Shown here piece after piece: positions 1 to 8,359 of a stretch of DNA of 64,000 nucleotides. Source of the stretch: JOPF136 sp963773835 (GTDB taxonomy: Bacteria > Acidobacteriota > Terriglobia > Acidiferrales > UBA7541); the NCBI GenBank assembly GCA_963773835.1, contig CAVZCQ010000001.1:930001-994000 (forward strand), in the 5' to 3' direction. Within the stretch, counting starts at the first letter, position 1, and each line of letters starts with the position of its first letter. The notes below the pieces were generated by a model, which had not been told where the DNA came from, searched no databases, and was given only the letters and a program-made list of their open reading frames with translations. The translations under genes and the position numbers were made by a program.

Positions 1-1
1 G

Positions 2-613
2 GCCATCGCCCGCCAGGCCGGCGTGGACGGCTTCCTGGCGGAAGCCAAACCCGAAGACAAGATGGCGCTGATTCGCAGCGAGCAGGCCAAGGGCAAGCTC
101 GTGGCCATGACCGGCGACGGCACCAACGACGCCCCCGCGCTCGCCCAGGCCGACGTCGGCGTGGCCATGAACACGGGTACCCAGGCGGCCAAGGAAGCCG
201 GAAACATGGTGGACCTGGATTCCAACCCCACCAAACTCATCGAAATCGTGGAAATCGGCAAACAACTGCTGATCACTCGCGGCGCGCTCACCACCTTTTC
301 CGTGGCCAACGACGTGGCCAAATATTTCGCCATCATCCCGGCGATGTTCAAGGAATCGTTTCCCCAGCTCGAGGTGCTCAACGTGATGCACCTCCACAAT
401 CCGCATTCCGCCATCCTTTCCGCGGTGATCTTCAACGCGCTGATCATCATCGCGCTGATCCCGCTGGCCCTGCGCGGCGTGCGCTACCGGCCATTGGGCG
501 CGGCGGCGTTGCTGCGGCGCAACCTGCTCATCTACGGTCTGGGGGGAGTAATTGCGCCGTTTATCGGAATCTGGCTGATTGACAGGCTGGTGACACTGCT
601 CAAGTGGGCGTAG
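2..613 (+). CDS. kdpB: KdpB, potassium-transporting P-type ATPase subunit B (C-terminal part)
   Basis: This is the 3' end of kdpB; the reading frame is open from the first bases, so the gene starts outside the window. KdpB is the phosphorylated P-type ATPase subunit that powers K+ uptake through KdpA in the inner membrane. The visible part has the hinge motif GDGTNDAPALAQADVG of P-type ATPases, preceded by FLAEAKPEDK, as in KdpB. It then has several hydrophobic C-terminal segments, among them ones rich in LIIIALIPLAL. It stops at 611-613 and overlaps or abuts kdpC, as usual in kdpABC operons. The matching sensor and regulator genes lie about 42 kb away at 42.6-46.0 kb. Confidence 0.95.
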   Translation, partial: AIARQAGVDGFLAEAKPEDKMALIRSEQAKGKLVAMTGDGTNDAPALAQADVGVAMNTGTQAAKEAGNMVDLDSNPTKLIEIVEIGKQLLITRGALTTFSVANDVAKYFAIIPAMFKESFPQLEVLNVMHLHNPHSAILSAVIFNALIIIALIPLALRGVRYRPLGAAALLRRNLLIYGLGGVIAPFIGIWLIDRLVTLLKWA

Positions 614-621
614 AGGCGGCC

Positions 622-1194
622 GTGAAAAAGAATCTCTGGATCTCGATTCGCATGACGCTGGTGACCACCGCGATTCTGGGCCTGGCCTATCCCCTGGTCG
701 TCACCGGGCTCGCACAGTTCCTGTTTTCCAGCCACGCAAACGGCCAGCTCATCGAGCGCGACGGGAAGCTGGTGGGCTCGCGCATCATCGGCCAGCCGTT
801 TTCCTCGGCTCGCTATTTCCATTCCCGGCCCTCGGCGGCAGGTGACGGCTACGACCCGCTGAATTCGGGGGGCTCGAACCTGGGGCCCACGAACCATCAG
901 CTCATTGACCGGGTGCATGAAGAAGTCAGGAAACTGGAGGAAGAGCATCCCGGCGAGCCCGTCCCCGTGGATCTGGTCACCACCTCCGGCTCGGGGCTCG
1001 ACCCCGACATTACTCCCGCCGCCGCCGAGTTCCAGGTGCGCCGCGTGGCCCGCGCCCGGGGAATCTCCGAGGAGAAAGTACGCAAGCTGGTCGCGGCGCA
1101 CACCAGCGGCCGCGATTTTGGCGTGCTCGGCGAGCCCCGCGTCAACGTGCTCGAGCTGAATCTCGACCTGGATTTTTCCTACCCGCGCCGCTAG
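622..1194 (+). CDS. kdpC: KdpC, potassium-transporting ATPase subunit C
   Basis: KdpC is a membrane-anchored accessory subunit that stabilises the KdpFABC potassium pump. The protein is about 190 residues, the usual size. It has one N-terminal membrane helix (about residues 8-32, with GLAYPLVVTGLAQ) and the typical NGQLIERDGKLVGS and FSSARYFHSRPSA segments. The C-terminal half contains DLVTTSGSGLDPDITPAAA, typical of the family. I prefer the GTG at 622, which follows GAGGCGG; a GTG at 604 would overlap kdpB and has no visible ribosome site. It is the last gene of the kdp structural operon here. Confidence 0.94.
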   Translation: MKKNLWISIRMTLVTTAILGLAYPLVVTGLAQFLFSSHANGQLIERDGKLVGSRIIGQPFSSARYFHSRPSAAGDGYDPLNSGGSNLGPTNHQLIDRVHEEVRKLEEEHPGEPVPVDLVTTSGSGLDPDITPAAAEFQVRRVARARGISEEKVRKLVAAHTSGRDFGVLGEPRVNVLELNLDLDFSYPRR

Positions 1195-1500
1195 GGCTGG
1201 TCTCGCAAGCCTGCTTTTCTCTCCAAGAGCTCCCACAGACAAATTCCCAGGGCGGCCGAGCGGGCTGAATGTAGGGGCACGACATGTCGTGCCCCTACGA
1301 GCTGCACACCTCGCCGTCAGTGCCGATCAGGCATTTCGCCGGTTCTCGCTGGCGGTTCTGCGGGGGAATGTGGTGGTCTCGTGAGAAGTTTGGGTTAATC
1401 GCGCTGAAGATAAGGCTTCAGCCCTTGAAGCAAGTTCCACCCCGCGCGGGTGAGCATCTTCATCGCCGGATTTCAGCTACCGGTCTCCCCTCTTGCCGCG
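1195..1500. other. intergenic region between convergent kdpC and FecR gene
   Basis: This stretch of about 300 bases has no convincing gene. It contains one perfect 28-base palindrome (1271-1298) of the dispersed REP family. It also has an imperfect inverted motif around 1415-1432 (aaggcttcagccctt) that recalls the second repeat family near 19.3 and 30.5 kb. Confidence 0.6.
1271..1298. repeat. REP-like perfect palindrome
   Basis: A 28-base perfect palindrome begins GTAGGGGCACGACATG and mirrors itself. The same core (GTAGGGGCACGG, with CATG at the centre) recurs at 20.58, 39.1-39.4, 40.65-40.74, 41.31-41.40 and 50.1 kb. It lies between convergent genes, where it could also act as a transcription stop or mRNA-end hairpin. 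Confidence 0.9.
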
Positions 1501-3327
1501 CTACGGTTTGGGTGGTTTCTCCTTCTCTTTCTCTTTTTCTGACGGCTTGCTGCTTTTTGGCGGCGGTGTTTTCTGCTGCTGTTGCTGCTTTTGCTGGTAC
1601 TGCTGGTATTTCTGGTCTTCCTGCCGTGTTTCCTCCGGGCTCTTCGGTTTCGGCGGAGGATTCAATTGCACATTCGAGTGGCTCGGGGGTGTGGCGGGCT
1701 GGGCGGCTGGCTGGCCCGGAGCGTTGGCCCGCTGCGGCGGTGGTTCCACGCTTTCCACGGTGCGCGGCGCACGGCCCGGCTGGGCGCCGGATGCGGCCGG
1801 TGCCGATTGCCCCGGCGTCGCGCTTTGCGTCCCGGTGTTCGCATTTACTGCCGGCAGCCGTTGGGAGTATGGCGGTGGTGCCGCTGGCATGCGGTTGCTC
1901 CTCACCATGCGGTTCTGCACGGCAGCGGGCGGAGCGGCTGTGCTAGCAGCGCCCGCGCCCATTGAGCTGGTGCGGACAGGTGCAACGGCCACCGTGTGAG
2001 TGACGGGGGCGCGCGCGATTTCTTCCGAGTTGACGGCAACCACGTTGCGGCCCACGGGCCGCGCGCTTACAAACGTTTCCCGCGACACCGCTGTCACTCC
2101 GCCGGGCGCTCCGCGGTTGGCATAAGTAATCTGCGTCACCTCGTGCCCTCCCGGCGCCCGGTAGGCGTTGTACACCGTAGTGACGCGCTCCGCGGGCACG
2201 CGCGTGTTGGTGACGTTGACCTGGGTGACGTAAACGCGGCTCACTCGGTACCCCGGCACGAACACTTCGCCCGGCCCCAGCGGGAACCAGGCCACTCCCG
2301 GCCCTCCCCCGACGGCCAGCGCGAACCCGCCGCCAGGCCCTCCGCCCACAAACCCCACCAGCGCTGGCGCATAGACGGGACGAACTACGGCCGGCCCGGG
2401 AATCCACACCCACCCGGTGCCCACGTACGCCCATCGGCCGTAATGGAACGGAGCGAATCCCCACGGCTGATCGTCCACCCACGTCCATCCCCACGGCGCA
2501 ATCCACACCCAATGCCCGTAGCGGTACGGCGCCCAGCCCACTGGCACTCCCACAGGCGTCCACACCGGGCCGTACCCTGCAGCGACGCTCCATTGGCCGT
2601 GCGCGTCGAGATCCTCATAGCCGGTCATTTCGCGCGACACGTAGTTGGCGGAGTCGGAGTGGTCTTCGCGGCGGTCGCGGTCTGTGGCCCAACCGTCGAA
2701 CGAGTCGTGCTCGGGCACGGGTGCGATCTCGTAGCTGAGCGAGTCAATGCCTGCGAACTGCGCCTGCTGGCCCGCCACCACGGTGTACTCCCTCCCGCCG
2801 CCACTCACCCGTCCCTGCCCGCGCCACACCGCTGTGGAGGTTTCCGTGCCGTCGGGATTCACGTCGATGCGGTATTCGCCGGGCACGAGCACGGAGAAAG
2901 CCAGATTGGGCGTATCGGCTTCCAGCACGTCGTCGTCATCCACGTGCCGCGCATTGAGGATCATCGAGCCCTGCGCCAGCCGGATCTGCACGATGCGGTC
3001 GCTCACTTCCAGCAGCGTCACGCCGGTGTTCTGGCCCAGGCGGATGGCCGTGGATCCCACGTGCAGCTCCGCTCGCCCTCCGGCATCCACCCACAGGCTG
3101 TCGCGCGAGGTGAGCGGGCGGTTGGCAACGGCAGCCACCCAATCGCTCTCGCCTGCGGGCTGGAACGAAACCGAACCGTACAGAAAACTCAGCCGCGCGA
3201 CGCGTATGGACGGGTCCGCCTGCGGCCCGCTCTCGTCGTCCTGCGCCGCCGCCGCCCGCGCCCCCGGCAGCAGGGTTGCCGCGGACAACGCCGCACACAA
3301 AACCCACAAAATCTTCCGGTGTCTCAT
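1501..3327 (-). CDS. secreted FecR-domain / W-rich (DUF6600-like) protein
   Basis: The product is a 608-residue exported protein with a signal peptide (about 1-26, ending ARAAAA). A FecR-like beta domain (about 35-190) contains GSVSFQPAGESDW, RAELHVGSTAIRLGQNTG and LAQGSMILN. A W- and G-rich middle region (about 215-300) contains WTWVDDQPWGFAPFHYGRW, the pattern of DUF6600 proteins. The C-terminal tail is low complexity, rich in P, Q and K. The ATG at 3327 follows GGGAGGAAG, so an earlier ATG at 3366 is unlikely. FecR domains sit in the periplasm and often sense or scaffold envelope components. No sigma factor or TonB receptor gene is adjacent, so a classical Fec signalling role is not supported. 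Confidence 0.85.
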   Translation of the reverse strand: MRHRKILWVLCAALSAATLLPGARAAAAQDDESGPQADPSIRVARLSFLYGSVSFQPAGESDWVAAVANRPLTSRDSLWVDAGGRAELHVGSTAIRLGQNTGVTLLEVSDRIVQIRLAQGSMILNARHVDDDDVLEADTPNLAFSVLVPGEYRIDVNPDGTETSTAVWRGQGRVSGGGREYTVVAGQQAQFAGIDSLSYEIAPVPEHDSFDGWATDRDRREDHSDSANYVSREMTGYEDLDAHGQWSVAAGYGPVWTPVGVPVGWAPYRYGHWVWIAPWGWTWVDDQPWGFAPFHYGRWAYVGTGWVWIPGPAVVRPVYAPALVGFVGGGPGGGFALAVGGGPGVAWFPLGPGEVFVPGYRVSRVYVTQVNVTNTRVPAERVTTVYNAYRAPGGHEVTQITYANRGAPGGVTAVSRETFVSARPVGRNVVAVNSEEIARAPVTHTVAVAPVRTSSMGAGAASTAAPPAAVQNRMVRSNRMPAAPPPYSQRLPAVNANTGTQSATPGQSAPAASGAQPGRAPRTVESVEPPPQRANAPGQPAAQPATPPSHSNVQLNPPPKPKSPEETRQEDQKYQQYQQKQQQQQKTPPPKSSKPSEKEKEKEKPPKP

Positions 3328-3472
3328 TGGCTTTCTTCCTCCCAGGGCCGGGCAGGCCTGCTGCATCCTACACCGTCTGAGGTTGAGATGCGATTTGCCC
3401 CGCCCGGGGGTAGTGGTGTCATTTGAGCTTTCATGGTTGGCGGCGGCCTAGCCAGAAGGGGCCGCCAAGAGG

Positions 3473-4711
3473 TCACGCTGAACTGGTCTTCGAACTAGAG
3501 CTAACTTGCTGTGCTTGAGCCTTCTGTCTCTTGATGAAATCTGCCAAGAGAGGGACTGCAAATGAATACTTGCCGTAGCGATTTTTATAGATCAGGCCAG
3601 CCTCCGCCAGCGATACCAGCATTTGGTTCACATGACTGCTGCCAAAAGACTTGGAAGAACTCTTATTGGCTTGACTCTCCACAATTTCTTGCACTGTGAA
3701 TTCCCCATCGGCATTTGGTAATTCTGCGATGACCCCCAACAACTCCCGTTGCCTGTCCGTCGCCTTTGCCCATCTTCCAGAAAAAAAATCGCTATCGAGT
3801 TTCGCGATGATTTCTCTGATCGGAACCGAAGGTGGCTCTTTCTTCGCTTCAATGGCCTGAACCCATATATCAAATATTTCACGGCAGGCGTACTGGATAA
3901 AGTAGGGATAGCCGCGCGCCAATCGCCAAATTACCTTAACTGATTTGTCGTCAAATGCGAGGGGGCAGTCCTGCGCCTCAATCGGTTTGCGTATGGCTTC
4001 TGTAGTTTCCGTTTCATTTAAAGGTTTTAAAAACACCACAGTAAACATACGCTCTGAGAACGTTCGGGCCTCAACTAGTTTTGGGAATAATGTCGGAAGT
4101 CCGACTAGAGCCAACATGTACCGGTAACCCTTCCTCTGCAGTGACTGAAATAAATCCAACAGCAAGGATAAGGGGTACTGATCCTTCTTAGCGTGGTCCG
4201 AAAGATTTTGAGCCTCGTCGTAAGCGAATATGATGCCCTTTCGCCCGGAGACTTCCACATACGGCCAGACTGTTTCCAAGACCCCTTTCAATTTATCCAA
4301 AACAAGCCCCGGAGTATTGTCGTACATGGCCCTCAATGACGGATAATTCAAAGCAACGGTCACCTCTCCCGGCTGTTGGGTAAATCCAGCCCTCGCCCTT
4401 TCTTTTTTTGAGACCACAAATGAGCTGACCACCACGGAAAGATCGGTTAGCAGGCGCGTCGCTAAGTTCTCCTCACTAATACTGGTTGACTCAGACAAGT
4501 CGGTCCCTGCCCACATCCATCCAGCCTTAATGGCCATCGGCTTGAATGTTTCTAAGAGAACCGTCTTTCCTAAGCCCCTTAGCCCCGTCAGCACTAAGTT
4601 CTTGAGAATAACTTCCTGTTGTAGCAGGCGATTGAATTCTTGCGACTCTTCTTGCCGTCCAGCCAAATACGGCGGCATGTGGCCAGCGCCTGGGCGAAAC
4701 GGGTTCTGCAT
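3473..4711 (-). CDS. AAA+ family ATPase with C-terminal winged-helix-like region
   Basis: The product is a 412-residue cytoplasmic ATPase with Walker A GLRGLGKT (43-50) and a Walker B-like GIIFAYDEAQNL near residue 160. The overall layout resembles the archaeal-type ATPase/ORC-like AAA proteins (COG1672 style). The last about 90 residues look like a winged helix (TVQEIVESQANKSSSKSF, then VNQMLVSLAEAGLIYKN). The ATG at 4711 has GGAGGGGGAG just upstream. Base composition is clearly less GC-rich than flanking genes, suggesting acquisition by transfer. It diverges from the protease gene at 4951. Its substrate and role are unknown; a DNA- or signal-linked switch is only a guess. Confidence 0.8.
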   Translation of the reverse strand: MQNPFRPGAGHMPPYLAGRQEESQEFNRLLQQEVILKNLVLTGLRGLGKTVLLETFKPMAIKAGWMWAGTDLSESTSISEENLATRLLTDLSVVVSSFVVSKKERARAGFTQQPGEVTVALNYPSLRAMYDNTPGLVLDKLKGVLETVWPYVEVSGRKGIIFAYDEAQNLSDHAKKDQYPLSLLLDLFQSLQRKGYRYMLALVGLPTLFPKLVEARTFSERMFTVVFLKPLNETETTEAIRKPIEAQDCPLAFDDKSVKVIWRLARGYPYFIQYACREIFDIWVQAIEAKKEPPSVPIREIIAKLDSDFFSGRWAKATDRQRELLGVIAELPNADGEFTVQEIVESQANKSSSKSFGSSHVNQMLVSLAEAGLIYKNRYGKYSFAVPLLADFIKRQKAQAQQVSSSSKTSSA

Positions 4712-4740
4712 CGCACTCCCCCTCCACAAGGAGTGAGAGC

Positions 4741-4770
4741 ATTTTAGACATACGTATTGATCTCTGTCAA
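4741..4770 (-). promoter_or_regulatory. sigma70-type promoter of the AAA ATPase gene
   Basis: Read on the minus strand, TTGACA (4770-4765) is followed after 18 bases by TAAAAT (4746-4741), about 30 bases before the ATG at 4711. Both hexamers are near consensus. A perfect TATAAT also exists on the plus strand at 4791-4796 but lacks a clear -35 partner. Confidence 0.6.
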
Positions 4771-4950
4771 GCGATAAATTTAGCTTGACATATAATCCCG
4801 TCTTATTCTAGAATTGCGGCTGTGAAACAAAAACCCTGCTCCCGGCTGTCACCGAGTACGGGGCCAAATCCAGCAAGCGGGGTAATGTATCAAGCGAGAT
4901 CTGGCCGTTGGATTATTTAGTCGGCTGAAGTAGCGAAGGAGGAGAGTCAA

Positions 4951-5667
4951 ATGATGAGGTTCCTCTTAGTCCTATCGCTGTTGACGGCACAGGCCGCAGT
5001 TCCGAACAAGGCGAGCTTTCCGCAGATTGAGCAATCGCTCGTCAAAATAGTAGTTCTGGATAGCCAAGGGCAGGTCGTATCAGTCGGCACTGGCTTCTTC
5101 GTCGGAGATGGACAATTCATTGCAACGGCGGCCCACGTGTATCTGGAGGCTGCCAAAACAGTCATTGAACGTGGAGGAGGATATATCGCTGGAGGTAAAA
5201 TCCTTCGTTCTGGTGAGCGGTTTGTATTCCCCATCGAGCTTGTGAAATCAGACTATGGACATGACGTTGCGCTTCTCAGGTTTGACCCCAATGTAATCAA
5301 GAAGGTCGCACCGAACTTTGCGATAAAATCCCTGGAATTGGATGACAAAAAGCCAGATGTAGGAGACGGCGTGGTCTTTTTCGGCTATTTCGGTTCGGAT
5401 GACTTTCCGCTCTTGTCTCGCACCGTCGTAGCAGGCTTCGCTGCGTCGCCCACGCTGCCCGAGCAATTAGTTTTAGACTTGCCCGCTAACGGCGGGCAAT
5501 CTGGAGGCCCAGTCTTATCTTTGGAGAGCGGAAAGGTCGTCGGTTTGGTAAATTCCTTCGTGCCGGTTTTTTTGAGCCCTGGCACTCCTCCAACGCATTC
5601 AGGATTGTCTAGGTCTGTTGAGGTCGTGCATCTGAAGAGGTTGATCGAGTCAGCGGATGTGCGCTGA
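4951..5667 (+). CDS. secreted trypsin-like serine protease
   Basis: The product is a 238-residue protein with a short signal peptide (about 1-16, LLVLSLLTAQA) and a trypsin/HtrA-type fold. The catalytic triad is visible: His62 in ATAAHVY, Asp104 in YGHDVALLRF and Ser183 in GGQSGGPV. There is no PDZ domain, so it is shorter than DegP/HtrA proteases. The ATG follows GAAGGAGGAGAG. Composition is AT-richer than the genome background, like its divergent AAA ATPase neighbour, so the two probably arrived together. An export signal argues for a periplasmic target. Whether the ATPase and protease work together is unknown. Confidence 0.85.
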   Translation: MMRFLLVLSLLTAQAAVPNKASFPQIEQSLVKIVVLDSQGQVVSVGTGFFVGDGQFIATAAHVYLEAAKTVIERGGGYIAGGKILRSGERFVFPIELVKSDYGHDVALLRFDPNVIKKVAPNFAIKSLELDDKKPDVGDGVVFFGYFGSDDFPLLSRTVVAGFAASPTLPEQLVLDLPANGGQSGGPVLSLESGKVVGLVNSFVPVFLSPGTPPTHSGLSRSVEVVHLKRLIESADVR

Positions 5668-5861
5668 AGTTGCCAGGACTTGAATCGTCCTTCCAAGTCT
5701 GAAGAGTTTTCAGCCGTGTTTTGCGCCGCCCGCCAATTTACCGCATTTACATCCGGGTCGCGGATGGAATTTGCCGATCCTGCGGACTGGCCGTGCAGGG
5801 CGTGGGCAAATACTAGGATCGCGCCTGCCGTCCAAATGGCGTTATGGAGTACCCCGCGCAT
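5385..5861 (-). CDS. possible secreted small protein overlapping the protease gene antisense
   Basis: The reading frame starts at an ATG preceded by GGAGG (spacing 5). It encodes a good signal peptide (hydrophobic AIWTAGAILVFAHALHG) followed by a polar region of about 130 residues. Its first about 65 codons lie in otherwise empty sequence. The last about 95 codons run antisense through the protease gene and have low-complexity, shadow-like composition. The simplest reading is a resident secreted-protein gene whose 3' part was replaced when the ATPase/protease insert arrived. A genuine overlapping gene is possible. No family is recognised. Confidence 0.35.
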   Translation of the reverse strand: MRGVLHNAIWTAGAILVFAHALHGQSAGSANSIRDPDVNAVNWRAAQNTAENSSDLEGRFKSWQLQRTSADSINLFRCTTSTDLDNPECVGGVPGLKKTGTKEFTKPTTFPLSKDKTGPPDCPPLAGKSKTNCSGSVGDAAKPATTVRDKSGKSSEPK

Positions 5862-6042
5862 TCTAACCTCCATAGCTGGACGCTATCATTGGACGCACAT
5901 TGTACCACTGCTGTCAAGTACGGGCTTGCAATCACGCTTCCAAAGCGTCCGATTGTAGTGCCAAGCCGATTTCAAATGACACCAGCGCCCAGGAAGCTCG
6001 GTCAGGCCGGCAGGCAGTTTCGCCCACGCAACCGGTCAGGGA

Positions 6043-6079
6043 AGAGAAAAGACCCCCGCGCACCCCGGGGCTAGGGTCT
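6043..6079 (-). terminator. probable rho-independent terminator after the Crp/Fnr gene
   Basis: On the minus strand just after the stop at 6086, AGACCC and a C/G-rich partner pair with CGGGGGTCT, followed by TTTTCTCTTC. The hairpin is imperfect, but its placement fits. Confidence 0.5.
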
Positions 6080-6085
6080 GCCGTC

Positions 6086-6811
6086 TCACCGTGTGCTGGC
6101 CGCTCCGATTTCCCTCAGCCGCGGCGCGCGTAAAGTCTCCGTGTGGATGAAGCGGTTCAGACGCGGCTGGGAAACCACGAACTGCCGCGCCCGCCGGCTC
6201 AATAGGCCCATGCGCGTGAACCGGTTGAGCTGTGTGGTGACGGTTTCTCGCGTCGTTCCAATCAAATTGGCAAGGTCTTCGTGCGTCAAGCGGAGTCGTA
6301 TCAGGGTGCCCGTGGGAACTTCCTCCCCGTATTGCTCGCTCAGGTTCAGCAGGACTCTGGCCAGCCGGTGATACGACCACGTGTGACTGGATTCTGCCAT
6401 TCCGTATTCCACTTCCGCCAATCGCCGCGAAAGCACCTGGATGAAGTTGAGGGCCAGGACCGGAACCACGGACAGCAGTTTCTTCAGGTTTTGCCGCGAG
6501 ATCAATACCACCACGCTGTCTTCCGTCGCGAGCGCCGTGAACGCCCGCCTCTCCCGCGACAGCAGCAGCTCGCCGAAAACCTGGCCGGGCCTCAGGATCT
6601 GGAGAATGGCTTCGCTGCCCTTCGACGATATGGAAATGAGTTTGACCACCCCGCTCTTGAGAATGTAGAGCGACTCGCAGAGGTCGCCTTCCCCGAAGAT
6701 GGTGGCGCCCCCTCGGAAGCGTCTCTCCGCGCACAGTTCGGTAATCTTGCGAGTCTCTCTCTCAGAAACCCCGCCGAACAATTCGACTGCGCTGAGACGC
6801 TGTAGTGACAT
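6086..6811 (-). CDS. Crp/Fnr family transcriptional regulator
   Basis: The product is a 241-residue DNA-binding regulator. It has an N-terminal cyclic-nucleotide-binding beta roll (IFGEGDLCESLYILKSGVV, then LRPGQVFGELLL), a long dimer helix, and a C-terminal Crp-type helix-turn-helix (about 176-198, LTHEDLANLIGTTRETV). It keeps the Arg-Glu pair (RET) that reads the TGTGA half site in E. coli Crp. There are no Cys clusters as in Fnr. Two near-perfect Crp operators lie about 0.55 kb upstream in the divergent control region of the acetate permease. The start at 6811 is the best-supported ATG; a TTG at 6859 after GGAGGGG is an alternative. It probably controls organic-acid uptake nearby and itself. 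Confidence 0.88.
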   Translation of the reverse strand: MSLQRLSAVELFGGVSERETRKITELCAERRFRGGATIFGEGDLCESLYILKSGVVKLISISSKGSEAILQILRPGQVFGELLLSRERRAFTALATEDSVVVLISRQNLKKLLSVVPVLALNFIQVLSRRLAEVEYGMAESSHTWSYHRLARVLLNLSEQYGEEVPTGTLIRLRLTHEDLANLIGTTRETVTTQLNRFTRMGLLSRRARQFVVSQPRLNRFIHTETLRAPRLREIGAASTR

Positions 6812-7274
6812 GGCCCCGCGCCGGTGCTGCTGGGTGGCGCCCCCAGTTTTCTTGGCCAATGCTACTACCCCTCCGCGCGGGGAGCAACGCACGGGCGTCC
6901 CGCTTCCAGCGCAGCATGATGTGGTGAAAGCTATGCGCAACCCGCGACCTCCGCACAGCCTGAATCGATTCCCTCACCCGCGCGAAACAGCCCAATCCCG
7001 GCTCCCTTCGCAGGAAGGCCAGGACACTCAACGCGGCGAGGCTCATCACGCTGAGATAGGAGGCGCCCGCGAAAAATTCTCCCGGCGGCGCGGAGAATTC
7101 CGGCGTGGGAGGCGGACCCGCCGCGGTCAACGCGCCGCCAAAAGCGACCGGTGCGGCCCACGCGACCCATTCGGGATCCATCGAAAAGATAACCGCGGCG
7201 TAGCAGACCCCCAGCGACGCGACCAGCAGCAGCTCCTTCGGTGTAAACAACGGTTCCTTTGACGTGTGGCCCAT
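6762..7274 (-). CDS. small membrane protein upstream of the Crp/Fnr gene
   Basis: A 170-residue ORF starts at an ATG at 7274. Two hydrophobic stretches (LLLVASLGVCYAAVIF and ASYLSVMSLAALSVLAFL) suggest two membrane helices, followed by a basic Arg-rich tail. It overlaps the start of the downstream regulator by about 50 bases on the same strand, implying co-transcription. It diverges from the acetate permease, with two Crp-type sites between them. No family is recognised. The tail that overlaps the regulator could be non-native, so the true 3' end is uncertain. Confidence 0.55.
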   Translation of the reverse strand: MGHTSKEPLFTPKELLLVASLGVCYAAVIFSMDPEWVAWAAPVAFGGALTAAGPPPTPEFSAPPGEFFAGASYLSVMSLAALSVLAFLRREPGLGCFARVRESIQAVRRSRVAHSFHHIMLRWKRDARALLPARRGSSIGQENWGRHPAAPARGHVTTASQRSRIVRRGF

Positions 7275-7334
7275 GGATCCGTTCTGCCCTCCGTACGCCC
7301 CTCCGCAATTACACCTCCGGCCTCCGGCCGGTTC

Positions 7335-7350
7335 TGTGAAAGCTTTCACG
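7335..7350. promoter_or_regulatory. Crp-type operator, site 1
   Basis: The sequence TGTGA-AAGCTT-TCACG matches the Crp consensus TGTGA-N6-TCACA at nine of ten key positions. It lies between the divergent membrane-protein/Crp genes and the acetate permease gene. Confidence 0.75.
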
Positions 7351-7408
7351 GGCGTAGCGCAATCGGGGGCCACCGCTCAAAACGCTCCTGCGAGCCTTTC
7401 GGCCGCAC

Positions 7409-7424
7409 TGTGAAAGGTTTCACA
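7409..7424. promoter_or_regulatory. Crp-type operator, site 2
   Basis: The sequence TGTGA-AAGGTT-TCACA is an exact match to the Crp consensus half sites. Its centre is 74 bases from that of site 1, about seven helical turns, so the two sites lie on the same DNA face. It sits 104 bases before the acetate permease ATG. Confidence 0.8.
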
Positions 7425-7527
7425 GAAGCCTCCGCGGATGCCGAATACGTTTCCCGTGCCCGGACACTCCTCTGGTCCGCTGGCAGCTCGCGCAGGTTCA
7501 GGGGCGAAATGCAATAGGAGGAAGAAC

Positions 7528-8139
7528 ATGCCACTGGAAAGGGAACACCTTACTGTAATGCCGGCAACTCTGGCCAATCCCGCACCCCTCGGTTTGTGTG
7601 GTTTTGCCCTCACCACCTTCGTGCTCAACGTCCACAACGCCGGTCTGATTGCTATCGGCGCTGCGTTGCCGCTGGGTTTGTTCTACGGAGGGCTGGCTCA
7701 ACTCGTCGCGGGGTTCCTGGAGTTCCGGACCGGCAATACTTTTGGAATGACTGCCTTTGCTTCTTACGGAGCCTTCTGGATTGCTTTGGCCAGCATGGTG
7801 CTCATGGAGATGAATAAGCTGCTCCCTGTCGACGCCACCAAGGGCTGGCTTCTCACCACCCTGATCGCCTGGACGATCTTCACCTTCATTCTCTGGCTCG
7901 CCACCTTCCGCCACAGCCAGGCGCTCGTCTGGGTCTTCAGCACTTTGCTCATCCTGTTTATCCTGTTGGATATCGGGGTGTGGCAAGGCGCCGGGGCGGG
8001 CCAGGGGATCACCAAAATCGCCGGATGGGAAGGGATTTTCTGTGCCTTCACGGCGTGGTATCTGGCGGCTGCCACCATCCTCAACGATACCTACGGCCGG
8101 ATTATCCTGCCGGTCGGTGCAATTCCGAAGGCGGCTTGA
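7528..8139 (+). CDS. acetate uptake transporter, GPR1/FUN34/SatP (YaaH) family
   Basis: The product is a 203-residue inner-membrane carrier with six predicted helices. The family signature NPAPLGL is present at residues 17-23, with the conserved GGLAQLVAGFLEFRTGNTFG segment just after. Members move acetate or succinate with protons. The ATG at 7528 follows AGGAGGAAGAAC, an ideal ribosome site, so the upstream in-frame ATG at 7438 is not used. Two Crp-type operators lie upstream, consistent with carbon-source control by the neighbouring Crp/Fnr protein. Confidence 0.92.
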   Translation: MPLEREHLTVMPATLANPAPLGLCGFALTTFVLNVHNAGLIAIGAALPLGLFYGGLAQLVAGFLEFRTGNTFGMTAFASYGAFWIALASMVLMEMNKLLPVDATKGWLLTTLIAWTIFTFILWLATFRHSQALVWVFSTLLILFILLDIGVWQGAGAGQGITKIAGWEGIFCAFTAWYLAAATILNDTYGRIILPVGAIPKAA

Positions 8140-8359
8140 TTGCGGCGCGGGTCTCAATCACATCCGCTCGAAATCTACCCGTGGCCCATCTGACCAGACC
8201 TCCCGGTTTTGGTCCGGCGCTCCCGGGTAGCGTAACTGCCCAGGCCCTCTAGTTTTGGCTGGGAGAATGCCTCTGCGTTCTGGCCGGGGGGCGGTCGAGT
8301 CGCAAGGCTCAACCGCGCCCCGGCTTCATTTCCCAGTTGCCTGGATTCGGCGATGATCC

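Noticed and set aside
1996..3426. Plus-strand open frame of 476 codons
   Set aside because: It is antisense to the FecR-domain gene and rich in His/Arg/Pro shadow residues.
4785..4813. Plus-strand promoter for the protease (TTGACA with downstream hexamer)
   Set aside because: No -10 hexamer lies at proper spacing from the TTGACA, and the perfect TATAAT at 4791 lacks a -35 partner.
3473..5667. Complete known antiphage defence system
   Set aside because: The protease has an export signal and no nuclease, NTPase-sensor repeat or other known effector is adjacent, so a specific defence type cannot be claimed.
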